64,000 bases of DNA from Elusimicrobium minutum (GCA_020723765.1 DYIF01000001.1:203652-267651), one strand, 5' to 3'. Positions 24,001 through 27,155 are shown, counted from the first letter of the stretch. A program made the numbers and translations. Notes: generated from the letters alone by a model not told the origin.

Positions 24001-25193
24001 GATTTTCTTATCGTATCATTTACCGGAATTGTTATAGAAACTATAGGAGGGGTATCATCAACGGTAAATTTTATAACCTTATCCTGAGCGGCGTAAGTGG
24101 TCCATGTACTACCCGAGTTAGTTGAAGTTTTCATCTGATTTGTTGTTCTTCCCCATGTTCCTTGAGGCTGAGGATCTGTGGTGCTACTCGGAGCGTAATA
24201 AACTATAGCATAATCGCCGGCGGCTCCGTTTACATCGTAAAAATATATCCCGTATGTAAAACTTGAATCGAAATAAACCGGATTATTGAAATCCGCACCT
24301 ATACCGCTCGGCTGCCACTCTAAAGTAGTACTTATAGAGTTCATATTAACCACATCGCTTGCCACAAAAACTCCGTCTTTTCTCGGATCCCCGTTACCGG
24401 TAATATCCTTCCATATTTCGTAAACAAAATTTCTATTTGCTGTGGTCGTTATTCTTCTACCGTAAAACCATAACTTTGTCGCATAAAAACTCTCAAGAGG
24501 CCTGTATAACTGCATGCTCCACTGAGCTCCACCCTCAAAACCGGCATTTGTTACGCTGTTATACGAGTTACCGTTATAATTGCCATCCTGCCATATAATG
24601 GTCGCTATCAAAAGCCTTTGAGAGACTGTTTGTAAAAGACTTGGAGTAGATGAAGTATATCTTACCATATAATTATCGTCGCATGATTTATCCGAACTAA
24701 CCACATCCTTTTCGCATGTTGTTATCTGGTTAAAAGACGGATAATTTGATTGGTTGTTAGTTGGAGAATTGTTTCTCAATAAAAGCCAGTAAACCTCGCC
24801 CGCATTGACCGTCCAGCTTAATCCGACATTATAATAACCGTTTGCTGTAACGCTAAGATTAACAGTTGAAACGACGACACTTCCGGAAAAAGGGTTATCG
24901 GGATCCAGATCGTTAACATCCGCAACCCATATCTGATAATTTGTGTTATTACCTCTGGTAAATCTTATATTTAAAGAGCTTATCGTTCCGGTTCTTGGAG
25001 CGGTAAACCTTACCGCCCAGACGCCGTATACGGAAGCGTTGACTTCAACTCCGGTTCTTGTTTCCGCGGTGGTAATAATATGATTTAAACCCCTTTCGTA
25101 ATCGGAGTAAAGCGGGGAGCCTAATAAAATCGCAAAAAAAGATAAGATTAAAAAATTCTTATTTTTGTTAAATATTTTAAAGAGTTTATTCAT
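1..25193 (-). CDS. Giant secreted Ig-like repeat protein, C-terminus beyond window
   Basis: This reading frame runs on the minus strand from an ATG at 25193 to the left edge, giving at least 8,397 codons. I checked the frame at 25.2, 22.1, 13.3, 9.1, 5.3 and 0.7 kb and at the edge; it was the same each time and I noticed no stop. Residues 1-30 form a signal peptide (lysine-rich start, hydrophobic core, cleavage after Leu-Tyr-Ser). Residues 31 to about 375 are a distinct beta-rich N-terminal domain. The rest is about 63 repeats of about 126 residues. Each opens with a Thr-Pro-Pro-x-Ser-x-Ile motif, has a GTAxD segment and a YWNGSGW-like strand, and ends with a RAxDxAGN motif and an aromatic YD or FD. 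These are Ig/fibronectin-like folds typical of surface or adhesive proteins; function is inferred. It follows the HEAT-like gene by 8 bases. No anchoring domain is visible because the C-terminus is missing. Confidence 0.93.
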   Translation of the reverse strand, partial: MNKLFKIFNKNKNFLILSFFAILLGSPLYSDYERGLNHIITTAETRTGVEVNASVYGVWAVRFTAPRTGTISSLNIRFTRGNNTNYQIWVADVNDLDPDNPFSGSVVVSTVNLSVTANGYYNVGLSWTVNAGEVYWLLLRNNSPTNNQSNYPSFNQITTCEKDVVSSDKSCDDNYMVRYTSSTPSLLQTVSQRLLIATIIWQDGNYNGNSYNSVTNAGFEGGAQWSMQLYRPLESFYATKLWFYGRRITTTANRNFVYEIWKDITGNGDPRKDGVFVASDVVNMNSISTTLEWQPSGIGADFNNPVYFDSSFTYGIYFYDVNGAAGDYAIVYYAPSSTTDPQPQGTWGRTTNQMKTSTNSGSTWTTYAAQDKVIKFTVDDTPPIVSITIPVNDTIRKSIAQIIGTAQDNVKNYRVELAIRDMSTQRYWNGSGWTGAGTPENPRIWVSTIAFGAGVINWAYQMPSLDHNYKYRIEARALDVGGNYSQNWSTATFVYDLYQTGPPERPDSTVTTPANGSYVNSPNISGTAVDNTNGGISGVWYSIRRVSDGYYWNGSAGAFQSAFYQNVGAETNCSQPYNCTWTHAISDPSQFVSGQQYQIWSYARDSVVDGSVPPQPSPNVEINVTTNTFIWDVQAPTSSITYPQNYDYTGLQPTFSGGYYDAISGISPTYGKVKVLIQNVDDRQWYWGGGWKTSPPPDNDSLPDAQIWSSSWTFTSPTTLSVGDKHIIVSVAQDRAGNWQNIFTVGVSSNVFYPDGTPPTTLITYPTETHAKTLSNITGTGSDSPAVDKIKYADIQITYNDGTVHVWDGSSWVNYTTDFSTFVRVNVTYPNWNYSNSIPWQQGILYTIKVRGVDNAGNIETLIENGRNQRDVYYDVSSPTSTPTKVTVNGNSLVLISTLNYLNNLTKIESDASDWPSPPAGKLSSVKVYIEKLDPPNAGYFWDGASGRWRGDLGPIGNYANETTFGWEYDTSVINWNTGLNGGYGPYWSNGGTFRIRTEAADVADNKEKSGVYANLNYKDIVFDPTKPTSAFSNISDGDFKSSLSQIQGYADDRDASVGYTPIISSVKINIYDSINNRTYNGNSNPDLWTSGEQLGDSFWFDTNFVGVSSGIWTFNSPNWQNTINYRLVTKAKDLAGNFQANLSTVNFVYDVYQPDPEKPNSSVNTPSNNSHYNYWFSSINGDSDDNVRGAINGVKLKIIRYPNPYLGESTTYYWNNTSQDWDSADPELNRTYWPNAVANDGSFNSNYEPWQWSTPQSGAAAQNFWKPGRIYNVSSLAYDKAGNYEKVYSTITFVYEIDKPTVSISYPVNSGYITQTGKVTGTSVDSYPGIVEKVYVRIKRNSDNAYWDASSSNWTLTGAPEIWNEVPLYGYLSPNGTYWYLNSSPWETGIVYDINVKAKDKAGNWVVNYSTVTGVIADFTPPTSTITYPSHGDNLQIDLNQIRGNASDTPPGQLDKVRLSYQCRSSVCSGKYWSGTGWNSDTEVFFDANIDVANSSWTAIGASTPSWVTSTDGIVYRIFAKAVDKAGNEVSKPLNPSSNSSYIEFTLKTPYPVSSITNPVTGTPHLKPSPSPTISGTAQFATGVKVRILDYGADLTEGTGDDLAWNGSGWVAAGTTGYVYVDSFDGTNWSINIGNNWNGNRQYRVKSIAEHTGNGLTEAETAGREFIIDATAPSVSITVPTLAYYKNIDTLSGSVSDISPGVITNTYFRLKRQEADEYWNWKLSTFTASCGTGGADCNLVATVMGGVATYTTDYFVNGMAYEEGRSYVAQLYSIDKAANQGVATEKTFTIDRTSPTSSIIIPSTANLVNQIDWISGTAYDGFKNSKVYIAIRKLAATPVWWNGTSFLITGDTPNWIEIQNGINGSLSSDATSWIYSPAGLNSQMVSDYRYLIMVKARDVATNEQEVFTVNVSSKVIGVDKDAPQSLITRPVDDGDGVSGRYKSNVIGKTANSTQLSGTATDKPDNVYAGIGTSKIRLSYIESGTTYYYDGGVFRTTDTPSSMWLGTSISGSGQTKSWDYMNDISWAGDREYILEAMSEDLTKKWDGSGSGNIEQSPYTRVKFIVDDTSPAVTITSPTASALKAIDKVYVNANDNLAGFNYGQVRISTGTSPKYYYDGTGWTTNANTWLNQTLKYQTSYYYQIPPAILVDDKEYMIEARAYDYAGNVSNVYSTYTFTYDVTGPQITITYPQDNMVYSGIKLSTPITGNTVNTQTSANTGVSTVSISVADLDAAGGAKCYNGTNGFDQSCPKWINVTAPFSPWSYTANLPYVNDHRYQIQTKATDIAGNDGNTASVTIKYDIEEPTSTITYPNSGYVITITSVTGVANDEKYGTRSYEARLGTHTVKVAIKRITAPSGWWDELAGNFSSGTPIWYEANNATTTTPNQWVYNFSGSLNAYLTNPANQDVQYRIVNWAYDLADNREYGPVNGEPLEADIPGYVGRVIRHDNTKPTTQITMPNALYHNSLPTIQGSATDNIGITKVEFRVYDESLYKCYDPNQNPVWYSCSGPNFAPWINSNITIYTTSASWNYSIGDSTWTASTNHDYTIMARSYDIAGNVDTVYSTFTFKFDDITPQSAVTIPSSGSYINTLPITVMGNSNDPNNGSGINNISLKLINSDGKWWSGASWENSEQVIPVLAPYASWSVGGVSWNGAWEDGKTYYVYTRAQDNATNYETGGYVLKSVFYYDISRPTATITYPVTSGYVSQTGKVSGTSADNAPGKVSKVYVRIKRDDNQYYQVGTGWTGSSIFNEISSITANGYLSSNATYWYLNATPWETGKTYTIDAYATDLAGNYQIVYSTSANVIADFTPPSSTITWPANGQTYDTPVTYISGNASDVSPGQLDKVQLSYFRVDNSKYWDGAGWNSDTEIFFNANVDVGNSSWTAVGTSTPVWYTTLAGINYRIFARALDKAGNTTPKPGSPDGYSFIQVTLKTPSPTSSITNPVTGTPHLKPSPSPTISGTAQFATGVKVRILDYGADLTEGTGDDLAWNGSGWVAAGTTGYVYVDSFDGTNWSINIGNNWNGNRQYRVKSIAEHTGNGLTEAETAGREFIIDATAPSVSITVPTLAYYKNIDTLSGSVSDISPGVITNTYFRLKRQEADEYWNWKLSTFTASCGTGGADCNLVATVMGGVATYTTDYFVNGMAYEEGRSYVAQLYSIDKAANQGVATEKTFTIDRTSPTSSIIIPSTANLVNQIDWISGTAYDGFKNSKVYIAIRKLAATPVWWNGTSFLITGDTPNWIEIQNGINGSLSSDATSWIYSPAGLNSQMVSDYRYLIMVKARDVATNEQEVFTVNVSSKVIGVDKDAPQSLITRPVDDGDGVSGRYKSNVIGKTANSTQLSGTATDKPDNVYAGIGTSKIRLSYIESGTTYYYDGGVFRTTDTPSSMWLGTSISGSGQTKSWDYMNDISWAGDREYILEAMSEDLTKKWDGSGSGNIEQSPYTRVKFIVDDTSPAVTITSPTASALKAIDKVYVNANDNLAGFNYGQVRISTGTSPKYYYDGTGWTTNANTWLNQTLKYQTSYYYQIPPAILVDDKEYMIEARAYDYAGNVSNVYSTYTFTYDVTGPQITITYPQDNMVYSGIKLSTPITGNTVNTQTSANTGVSTVSISVADLDAAGGAKCYNGTNGFDQSCPKWINVTAPFSPWSYTANLPYVNDHRYQIQTKATDIAGNDGNTASVTIKYDIEEPTSTITYPNSGYVITITSVTGVANDEKYGTRSYEARLGTHTVKVAIKRITAPSGWWDELAGNFSSGTPIWYEANNATTTTPNQWVYNFSGSLNAYLTNPANQDVQYRIVNWAYDLADNREYGPVNGEPLEADIPGYVGRVIRHDNTKPTTQITMPNALYHNSLPTIQGSATDNIGITKVEFRVYNTDLSNYYNPNQSSVWVGPDTENNAVWTNANLTLYQTSASWNYSINDSTWVAACGSYGCTFRIAARSYDQAGNMDTFYSTATFKFDNYPPVSTVTFPTGGSYINTLPITISGTAQDLNNGSGVGNVKIYVRRADDNYYWSGISWVFNSPNELAVAGTDNWTRAMPDGAWEDGKTYEVWTRAQDNATNFENSGSFVLRTSFIYDISKPTSAITYPVTDGYVSQTGKVTGTSYDASPGKVSNVYVRIKNNTGPTYWSSSSNGWVGSSVFNDVKTYGYLSPNATYWYLNASPWATGETYDIDAYAVDTAGNTQIIYSTVTNVKADFTPPVSTITWPAHNSVISVALSSVTGQASDAPPGSVSNIQVSYFKCDNAGCSTGYYWNSANGLWNSSSEIFYTVPPGTNWTATGISTPTWALDKNGIYYRIFAKAVDTAGNETAKPASPNGYEYIQFQLFPPPPSSTITTPNDTVPHFKSANLNQITGTAVFATTVAVKIVDFGPDLTENTADDLCFNGSSWVLKSIFNDFIGVNSFAGGNWSINSPPWTNNRRYRVQSKAIHQTLNMEETPGVGNVFIIDDTNPTVNVSFPNKKYNITISSVSAVLADNSVGTVTGGYFRIKRNEANEYWNWQSSTFTALNDPYTKLNATLNWDDINKSGTLYYTTTYFQNDLAFEPDRSYEVTAYATDKAGNEGSSASFVFTIDRTSPTASITIPIDANKSGIRYINEIRGVSADNWSDSNQNIQIAIQQFGNPRLWFDGSDFLDSGVNPLWLNVGSYGYLSPNATYFVFSPSGLDSKFTPGTTGLKYMILVRAIDKAGNITQIFTVDVSSMVIKIDKAAPNSTITLPQDDSVSGGGRYRSTHIGKSATNSRLQGSAYDNFYTENNSGIASTKIRLSYINSGTTYYYNGTSFVNISSDTAWLNVSVTPNPPNASWVYLPDITWDGDREYKLEVLSEDDSKLSDDSGSGNQETALTRPTNVRYFIVDDTPPTVSITTPTQSALNLLNEISGNASDNLAGFNYAEIKISTGTGASERFWTGSAWSASETWLPTDWPNPSTSSWKFTIDQSMLIDDRVYTAVVRSYDYAGNISQVYSTYTFTYDITPPNVSITYPQDNAVYSGIKISTPITGTTSNTQTSQNTQTNNIQIAITNLTDSKCFNGTNYVGCGTSLWLNYTGGSTSSWIYNNSNLYFENDKQYKIEAKAFDIAGNTSTIVSRTIYYDIEKPTSAITYPLNNVYISSWTQISGYATDERYGTRNYESKLGTHTVKVALQISGGNWWDGTGFTSLNPVWFETSVNTAPYSLGQATVSWVYNLPSNLQSAIQSIGTKDYFVITYAYDLALNKEFGPPYSEPTPADFPTGSGITVRFDNQYPLANTTSPAQAYINYVPTLYGTASDFGNITEVKVLVKSAGMYNSTWKGTYTNSSNDWDDSVTTKYNNWVTANYSGGSWNITLPLLTPVNNSKLYIWAIAKDSAGNETPKPTTAQIDNNQNSDNSPAYWFGFDSSTPTTSVTYPNNFAIRFSTDTISGTATDPNAGGEPSGLSEVRISLRRSDNNYYNFTTSQWNATSNDNYGVTGLSSWIRGIIPSDEEDGYQYDIITMAKDIAGNNINYAVKSTFTFIVDFTTPTSVVTFPANNSFLSGASAITGTADDSVENLKGYAQSGRTYESGIASNGVSIALRRLKDNQWWNGTSFASESIVWSSAAFTGLSSGTWSYSLPPTAIEDGTTYYVMSRVSDRVGNLQELWTTNYFTGDMTDPVSIATYPTGTVESVSRIGGTASDTLPGELRATNGILIALRKTSGIVQCYDANLNNFTNCPTGEYPNDRIWVATGVVADVQGQPSAWTWNTSGINWINYEDYDLQAVAIDKAGNARPYPGANSPDITFRVVTPQADTVITKPLNEMGNYKSSDLGSVQGTGTNLRAINSVEVHLKRLKEPASYWYEPTQSWINTDTYTFVNVVGANWSMPITPNLAFTVDNATYQYIVRGWNASNEQENPPTIRTFIVDNTKPTAAITQPNYIYTNYLSNISGTAYDPQRTELPEAYVYGMDKVYVRVVDAGAGTYFNGTGFVSGVQEILANNDSINANVLNWSTSTLLNNSLLDGKNYKIFVRAVDKAGNYEATENNLPNFEIVYDTTTPYSYISTPTNLAILNSLSYIGGTAYDPNGTNGPLKSDLKQVEVQIYDEVGAKWWYDGDGGFSVLGSSFNIVNGTDTWSYTHPNLVSALISNRYYILNSRAKDRAGNTQNGFVVGQSSITFIWDKTPPVSTIIFPVSSGTYKPSDISGPNAFNGTATDTNLPFVGIQLEKVELNLSYLDGNATYYWLSSAFSSNTTETASWFTAIGTSTWRYPFDGASNFISDKEYSLKVRATDKAKPSGNVENPPKEIKFIVDGTPPNSNITTPTANGYMTNINSISGNSYGGLSGLQDLKLRIYYYEGADVYYWDGNSNWLLNTVTDLPVDFAVSKDTITWSYPPVGYNPPAILINNKEYWMGIYGTDKAGNVESLKTIKVTSDFNYPTIVISTPMSGSNAFYGTNRTINPINGQGADTPAGIVPPIKIQITNVSESGAVKPKWDGNIWSVVDSTYVGVNNINPWDYSVSNWVNNKKYRLDVWSVDYAGNQTPDGAYRRFFIYDVNKPSSSITSFNSGFRKLIDISTITGNSIDWVLNASTESMSGIKPNGIFIQIADNSGKTFNGSGFVSGDNWRAVSTVSVVGVADADIGATIYSSMTWRYPGNTGDLWPATLELSEGTTYYVRVRAVDRSENLENYIEKSFIYDNTPPTVGVSTPSDAKAYTSLPYISGTVSEPISYLPSDGVQVLIQRDADGAYWNGTGWDGTYNYSSHWKNATEIYQSSWVYTDSNLSTYFNSLSGALRFKVFVRAKDIANNLNIPDTPAPSSGYNLFTIDKWAPVSITTYPALGNGSTFYYNYPINNIAGTANEYESGYPSGVGEVYVKIIRKDKNEVPCYYNLLNNDWVNTDQGWLNRNLGTVNDWIRTISDTAFKGSNSGNCYPSVDKGNGFRFEVISYAKDNTEPFFGGPNVETVYSTATFIIDYSTPIGTVNDNNTYFKTKTQISGTASDPEIGGEVISGLNNVVIDLKDMERNKYWNFNSLTWSDTYVSTAITSNLSNWLITALPLNDNSANSWSVGRGSATFELRARVNDKAGNYLDFNLNKSTFTLDIIIPTSTVTYPDVENGSFLPFAQITGTADDFTSGISTVQIRIQQDTTQGGDCVAPAYNGQYFNGNGFQSLELWLGVSSYNSGTKQWIYNIDPTKLNPLCYYIIKSSAADNVGNAQSVYGSRRFKFAPPPSFTSITQPPNNSYRKQISNIVGTANPDTKSVNVYIKRNSDSWWWNYSGSFTATKISTSVTPSGGAWTYSASLPNFVDGSSYTFISEGINFYNVPEASPLENIVFFDTTPPAVSITTPDGIKQYYNNISAFTGTATDPPGTTPPSAGINNVFVELKALNGDYQDKYWDNVLSTFTSSWSESNNIASYYAVTSTWSYSISVPTAALINGVKYSVRVKARDNSYKDAIFEGNDSAWFGPYNFNYDIITPTATISSVSNGQIRSDVSISSGNILEDLVLENISGYPSAQISEIRLFLKNNNQNQYWNGSGWSLDPNTYVSANIYQSSWSVSSMPFWTDNYTYTFYSKAYDKAGNIQNNFVVGSSSHTIRIDKLMPVVSVSSPAQSGIYSVFPTVYGTASDQNPNTASGINGASNIQVSVSYVDGGTTYYFDGASSFINTLNEYNSFFNATGWSASGPSSGTWTFEPAGLSSALVGNKIYRVRARAQDNAIPIPNPSDLMLNVATNYNIIYDTTPPVSMVTLPINGSTVNAVSIIAGSVSDNMAGVSDKSQILLSICEVQPVGMCWNGLVPGTFTVAGEVFYPLDNDASLNGSYSNGSWQINAPAFRDGYKYRVRVKARDNAVPYNEEVNISSISFVYDTTPPEPIITYPISLPDSKGNINFVPTVSGSIYEPFSIDYASIAVQEADSLNYYDPQTSTFNSLTQKWIGASITGTGPNYNFSVLSPTLSDNKNYNIYVKAGDKASNSKVGDATVILRYDVTPPVSDISFPVNLEFYNFISSVTGTSSDPNSNPSGVKNTQIRIQQLFGNNYYWNGTLWVSAETWLNPVSGLNWTKTTQLPPNNTPSGFEDNGLYEIKSRAFDIAGNTQTVLLTGSVFRFDTSSPTAVITQPIDGYRYNSLNSITGTAQDSYNVKFPLVRIYDISLNAYWNGSIWAKDTTDDPNYPEIWLVTNSSSSTGSPFGWSLNTSAVNWPDRDNGLRADVKVIDRAGNFNIFNSTFSFDKTPPQTNITYPPVNDVRYSSMNAISGTVYDQTSNINSVYIRMWYINGGTTYYFSPATPHWNVSDTGWWSVSGTNNLPKGIINNWSYTNSDFTNPGNLDFVWKESTNDGKNGKKFYIAARSVDMTTNMEFSYTTRTFIFDNEGPITQPTFPEANSSYNNIPTIIGTVYDDSPINWIKVSILNQDTTKYFDGSGFNSNTEVWLDVSNIYQSSWTYINGLLSYVNGNHYVIKS
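13581..16376 (-). repeat. Identical 2,796-bp block, copy 1
   Basis: This block matches 17733-20528 with an offset of exactly 4,152 bases and no difference in the rows compared. The match starts sharply at 13581 (preceding base T here, C in the other copy) and stops after 16376 (next base A here, G in the other copy). It spans 932 codons in frame with the giant gene. Confidence 0.93.
17733..20528 (-). repeat. Identical 2,796-bp block, copy 2
   Basis: Second copy of the block at 13581-16376, in direct orientation. The 1,356 bases between the copies (16377-17732) are only paralogous to the sequence after this copy. The identity is therefore restricted to the core of the 4,152-bp unit, as expected from recent gene conversion or a recent duplication followed by replacement of flanks. 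Confidence 0.93.
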
Positions 25194-25201
25194 TTTAATT
25201 C

Positions 25202-25906
25202 TTAACTCTTTTTCTTAACGTTTTGTTTTACCTCTTTAGTTTTATCTTGAACGCCATTTTTTTTCAACTCATCCGCAACCTTTTTGTTTTTTATGTTTAA
25301 TTTCTTTATCGAATCCAGCTCTTTGTTGCTATCTTTGGTATTCATCTCTTTCAATCTTTTCAAAGAAACCGCTCTTACATCCTCATCTTCCGCTTCGTTT
25401 ATAACCATATTAGCCAGTTCTTTTACGGTACCGCTCGAAGTATCCAGAGATATTTTCCTAACGGCGTCTATTTTTATTCCTTTTCTTTTTTCTTTTTTTA
25501 ATTTATCAATTAAAACTTTTTTTTGAGTTTTATCCAAAAGTATGCCGTCCGCAATATTTGTCCATGCCGCTTTTGAAATCTGATCATTTTGACTTTCCAT
25601 AGCCTCATAAACGGTATTTAATGCGGAAGTAGAAGAAACTACTCTACGGCTTAAAATCTCGATTATCGTCATCTTTAAATAGTTATCGTTTTCTTTTTTA
25701 TACTGCTCTATGAGAATATTGTCCGAACTCTGCTCTTTTATATCAGAAAGAGCTTTTATCGCTTGAAACCTATCCTTGGCCGATGTGCTTTTTAAAATTG
25801 ACGAAATATCGTTTATGGTTAGGGTAGAAGAAATCAAATCAAAACTCTGAGAATACAAAAAAACGCTTGAAACTAAAACCGACACTAAAAAAAGAATTTT
25901 TTTCAT
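25202..25906 (-). CDS. Secreted HEAT-repeat-like protein
   Basis: The 234-residue product starts with a clear signal peptide (MKKILFLVSVLVSSVFLYSQ) likely cut near Ser-Gln at residues 19-20. Residues 30-190 are almost wholly helical, with repeated patterns such as DRFQAIKALSDI, ISKAAWTNIADG and VRAVSLKRLKEM. These resemble HEAT/armadillo-type repeats used for protein-protein contact. The last 40 residues are very lysine-rich. It overlaps the preceding 49-residue ORF by an ATGA junction and lies 8 bases before the giant repeat gene, so the two are almost certainly co-transcribed. A role as periplasmic partner or assembly factor for the giant protein is inference. Confidence 0.85.
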   Translation of the reverse strand: MKKILFLVSVLVSSVFLYSQSFDLISSTLTINDISSILKSTSAKDRFQAIKALSDIKEQSSDNILIEQYKKENDNYLKMTIIEILSRRVVSSTSALNTVYEAMESQNDQISKAAWTNIADGILLDKTQKKVLIDKLKKEKRKGIKIDAVRKISLDTSSGTVKELANMVINEAEDEDVRAVSLKRLKEMNTKDSNKELDSIKKLNIKNKKVADELKKNGVQDKTKEVKQNVKKKS

Positions 25907-26052
25907 AAAACAAACTTTCCTTTTATTTTTTCGCTCTTTTTTTTGTTTTTACCTAAAAATTTAGCAAATTCGTTTAAAAACCTCATATATTCTTTAGGAG
26001 AAAGCGTTTTATTCCCACTCAAATCTAATTTATATTTTCTATTATTTTTCAT
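25903..26052 (-). CDS. Small 49-residue protein beside the nucleotidyltransferase
   Basis: The minus-strand ORF from ATG at 26052 to TGA at 25903 encodes 49 residues. It begins MKNNRKYKLDLSGN and contains LSPKEYMRFLNEFAKF, followed by a lysine-rich tail. It overlaps the nucleotidyltransferase gene by 11 bases and the HEAT-like gene by an ATGA, which argues for translational coupling and a real gene. I do not recognise a family. Small partners next to AbiEii/MNT-type proteins are often antitoxin-like, so that is a possible but unproven role. Confidence 0.65.
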   Translation of the reverse strand: MKNNRKYKLDLSGNKTLSPKEYMRFLNEFAKFLGKNKKKSEKIKGKFVL

Positions 26053-26584
26053 ATTTATCTCTTAACTCCTCATAATCTTTTCCCATATCAAAAAGCCTAA
26101 AATACTCTTCAATTTTTTCCCAATTTAGTTTTTTACCATACCTTTCCATCACAACTTCAATATCATAAATTTCCTTTATATATCTTTTAGGGTTATTTTT
26201 TATAGCTTGAACTTTAAGCCCTATTATATCTTCTTTTCTTGCAACTTTTATTTTTAAATCATCTTCAAAAACAGAAATTTCAACTGCTTTTTTCAAGATA
26301 TTTTTAGATATTTCTCTTTTAGCGACTAAAAAATCTATCGAACAATAACTCTTCTCCTTTGAAGAAAACTGCAAAACATTTTCGTTTTCGTTGGTTATTT
26401 TATATTTTAAATTTAAAATTTTCTTTAATTCGTCAACTTTTTCCCCATCAACCAAAAAATCCATATCTATAGTAGTTCTTGTAATTCCAAAAACTCCCAA
26501 AGCAAAGCCCCCTATTAAAGCGTAATCTATGTTTTTTTCTTTAAAGTTTCTTATCAAAAACCTTAAAGTTTTTTCAAAATCCAT
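26042..26584 (-). CDS. AbiEii/MNT-type nucleotidyltransferase
   Basis: This 180-residue protein matches the minimal nucleotidyltransferase fold. The Gly-Gly motif and the metal-binding aspartates appear as ALIGGFALGVFGITRTTIDM followed by DFLV (residues about 22-45). A third acidic strand, SIDFLVA, lies near residue 90. Helical C-terminal segments (REDIIGLKVQAI, RYIKEIYDIEVVMERYG) resemble AbiEii-like proteins. Such enzymes transfer nucleotides to proteins or RNA and often act in toxin-antitoxin pairs. It starts one base after the stop of an upstream 49-residue ORF and overlaps the next 49-residue ORF, forming a compact three-gene cassette. Its position inside the leader-to-giant-gene stretch is odd and may reflect insertion of a cassette. 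Confidence 0.8.
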   Translation of the reverse strand: MDFEKTLRFLIRNFKEKNIDYALIGGFALGVFGITRTTIDMDFLVDGEKVDELKKILNLKYKITNENENVLQFSSKEKSYCSIDFLVAKREISKNILKKAVEISVFEDDLKIKVARKEDIIGLKVQAIKNNPKRYIKEIYDIEVVMERYGKKLNWEKIEEYFRLFDMGKDYEELRDKYEK

Positions 26585-26585
26585 T

Positions 26586-26735
26586 TTAATCCTCTTCGTT
26601 TAACTCGTTTACAAAATCCTTTGCATAAAATTCCAAGGCTTTTTTATTTTTAAAATCGTTTTTCTTTTTAATCTTTCTTTTATTTTTTATCTTTCTTTTA
26701 TCCATAACCGCAACCGGAGTTTTGACTTTAATCAT
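26586..26735 (-). CDS. Small basic 49-residue protein, first gene of cassette
   Basis: The minus-strand ORF from ATG at 26735 to TAA at 26586 is preceded by a strong GGAGGAG ribosome-binding site six bases upstream of the start. The product starts MIKVKTPVAVMDKRK, has a run of Lys/Arg/Asn in residues 13-31, and ends in an acidic amphipathic helix (ALEFYAKDFVNELNEED). The stop is separated by one base from the start of the nucleotidyltransferase, so coupling is likely. The charge pattern resembles a small antitoxin or nucleic-acid-binding protein, but I recognise no family. Confidence 0.6.
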   Translation of the reverse strand: MIKVKTPVAVMDKRKIKNKRKIKKKNDFKNKKALEFYAKDFVNELNEED

Positions 26736-26789
26736 AACTCCTCCTTTTTTGACCAAAAACCAACCTTCCCATATAAATGGTTTTTTTCA

Positions 26790-26862
26790 AAATATAATAA
26801 AAGGAGAACCTTTATCGTTATCTCCTTGCAAACAATATAAAGCTCCGAGTTTTGCGGAGCTA
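26790..26862 (-). terminator. Two hairpins in the leader before the cassette
   Basis: Read on the minus strand, a 7-bp stem AGCTCCG/CGGAGCT (26861-26841) is followed 14 bases later by a 7-bp stem AAGGAGA/TCTCCTT (26827-26801) and a T-rich run (26800-26790). The second has the form of a weak intrinsic terminator. A TATAAT box lies just upstream at 26884-26879, so these could also be leader structures of a second promoter for the 49-residue ORF. Confidence 0.4.
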
Positions 26863-26931
26863 AAAACATACTCATTATATTATAGTATAATTTGGATATT
26901 ACTAAAAAATTAAATAAGATTAAACTTTTTA

Positions 26932-27037
26932 TTAAAAACAAAAAGCCGTTGTGGTAGAACCATTCTGGGGCACTTTCATAAGTCATTACGACCAAAGCGC
27001 CATATTCGGCATATACGCCAAATCTACCGCAACGGCT
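26932..27037 (-). ncRNA. Branched hairpin RNA or long terminator downstream of the riboswitch
   Basis: On the minus strand, 15-base arms at 27037-27023 and 26958-26944 pair with a single C-A mismatch (AGCCGTTG...GGTAGA with TCTACC...CAACGGCT). The arms enclose two inner hairpins. One is UUGGC/GCCGA around GUAUAU. The other is an 8-bp stem, GGCGCUUU/AAAGUGCC, containing a smaller GUC/GAC stem. The whole forms a three-way junction and is followed by TTTTTGTTTTT. It could be the terminator of the upstream riboswitch or a separate structured RNA. I do not recognise it as a named family. Confidence 0.55.
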
Positions 27038-27060
27038 AAAATATAGAAAATCTTTTTTCA

Positions 27061-27140
27061 TAACCTTCGGCAACCTGACCCCCCGCATATTGCGGAGTCT
27101 TCGGCTTTGCGCCCCCGAATTGCTTCGGGTTTGCCATTAT
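27061..27140 (-). promoter_or_regulatory. Cyclic-di-GMP-I (GEMM) riboswitch
   Basis: The minus-strand RNA has the hallmark elements in the right order. These are GGCAAACC; a short hairpin CGAA-GCAA-UUCG with a GNRA tetraloop; the core GGGGCGCAAAGCC; a long stem from GACUCCGCA to UGCGGGGGGUC; and GGUUGCCGAAGG, which closes on GGCAAACC with one bulged A. AUAA/UUAU extends the closing stem. This is the established GEMM-I architecture that binds cyclic di-GMP. Its own promoter lies immediately upstream. The next genes downstream in this direction are the nucleotidyltransferase cassette, the HEAT-like gene and the giant repeat gene. Confidence 0.88.
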
Positions 27141-27155
27141 CGAGCTACCGTTTAT

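Noticed and set aside
26732..27088. A 118-codon minus-strand open frame over the riboswitch tail and the branched hairpin
   Set aside because: Its first codons lie in the aptamer, it has no ribosome-binding site, and the stem pairing explains the conservation-like look better than a protein. A coding role is not excluded if homologues show it.
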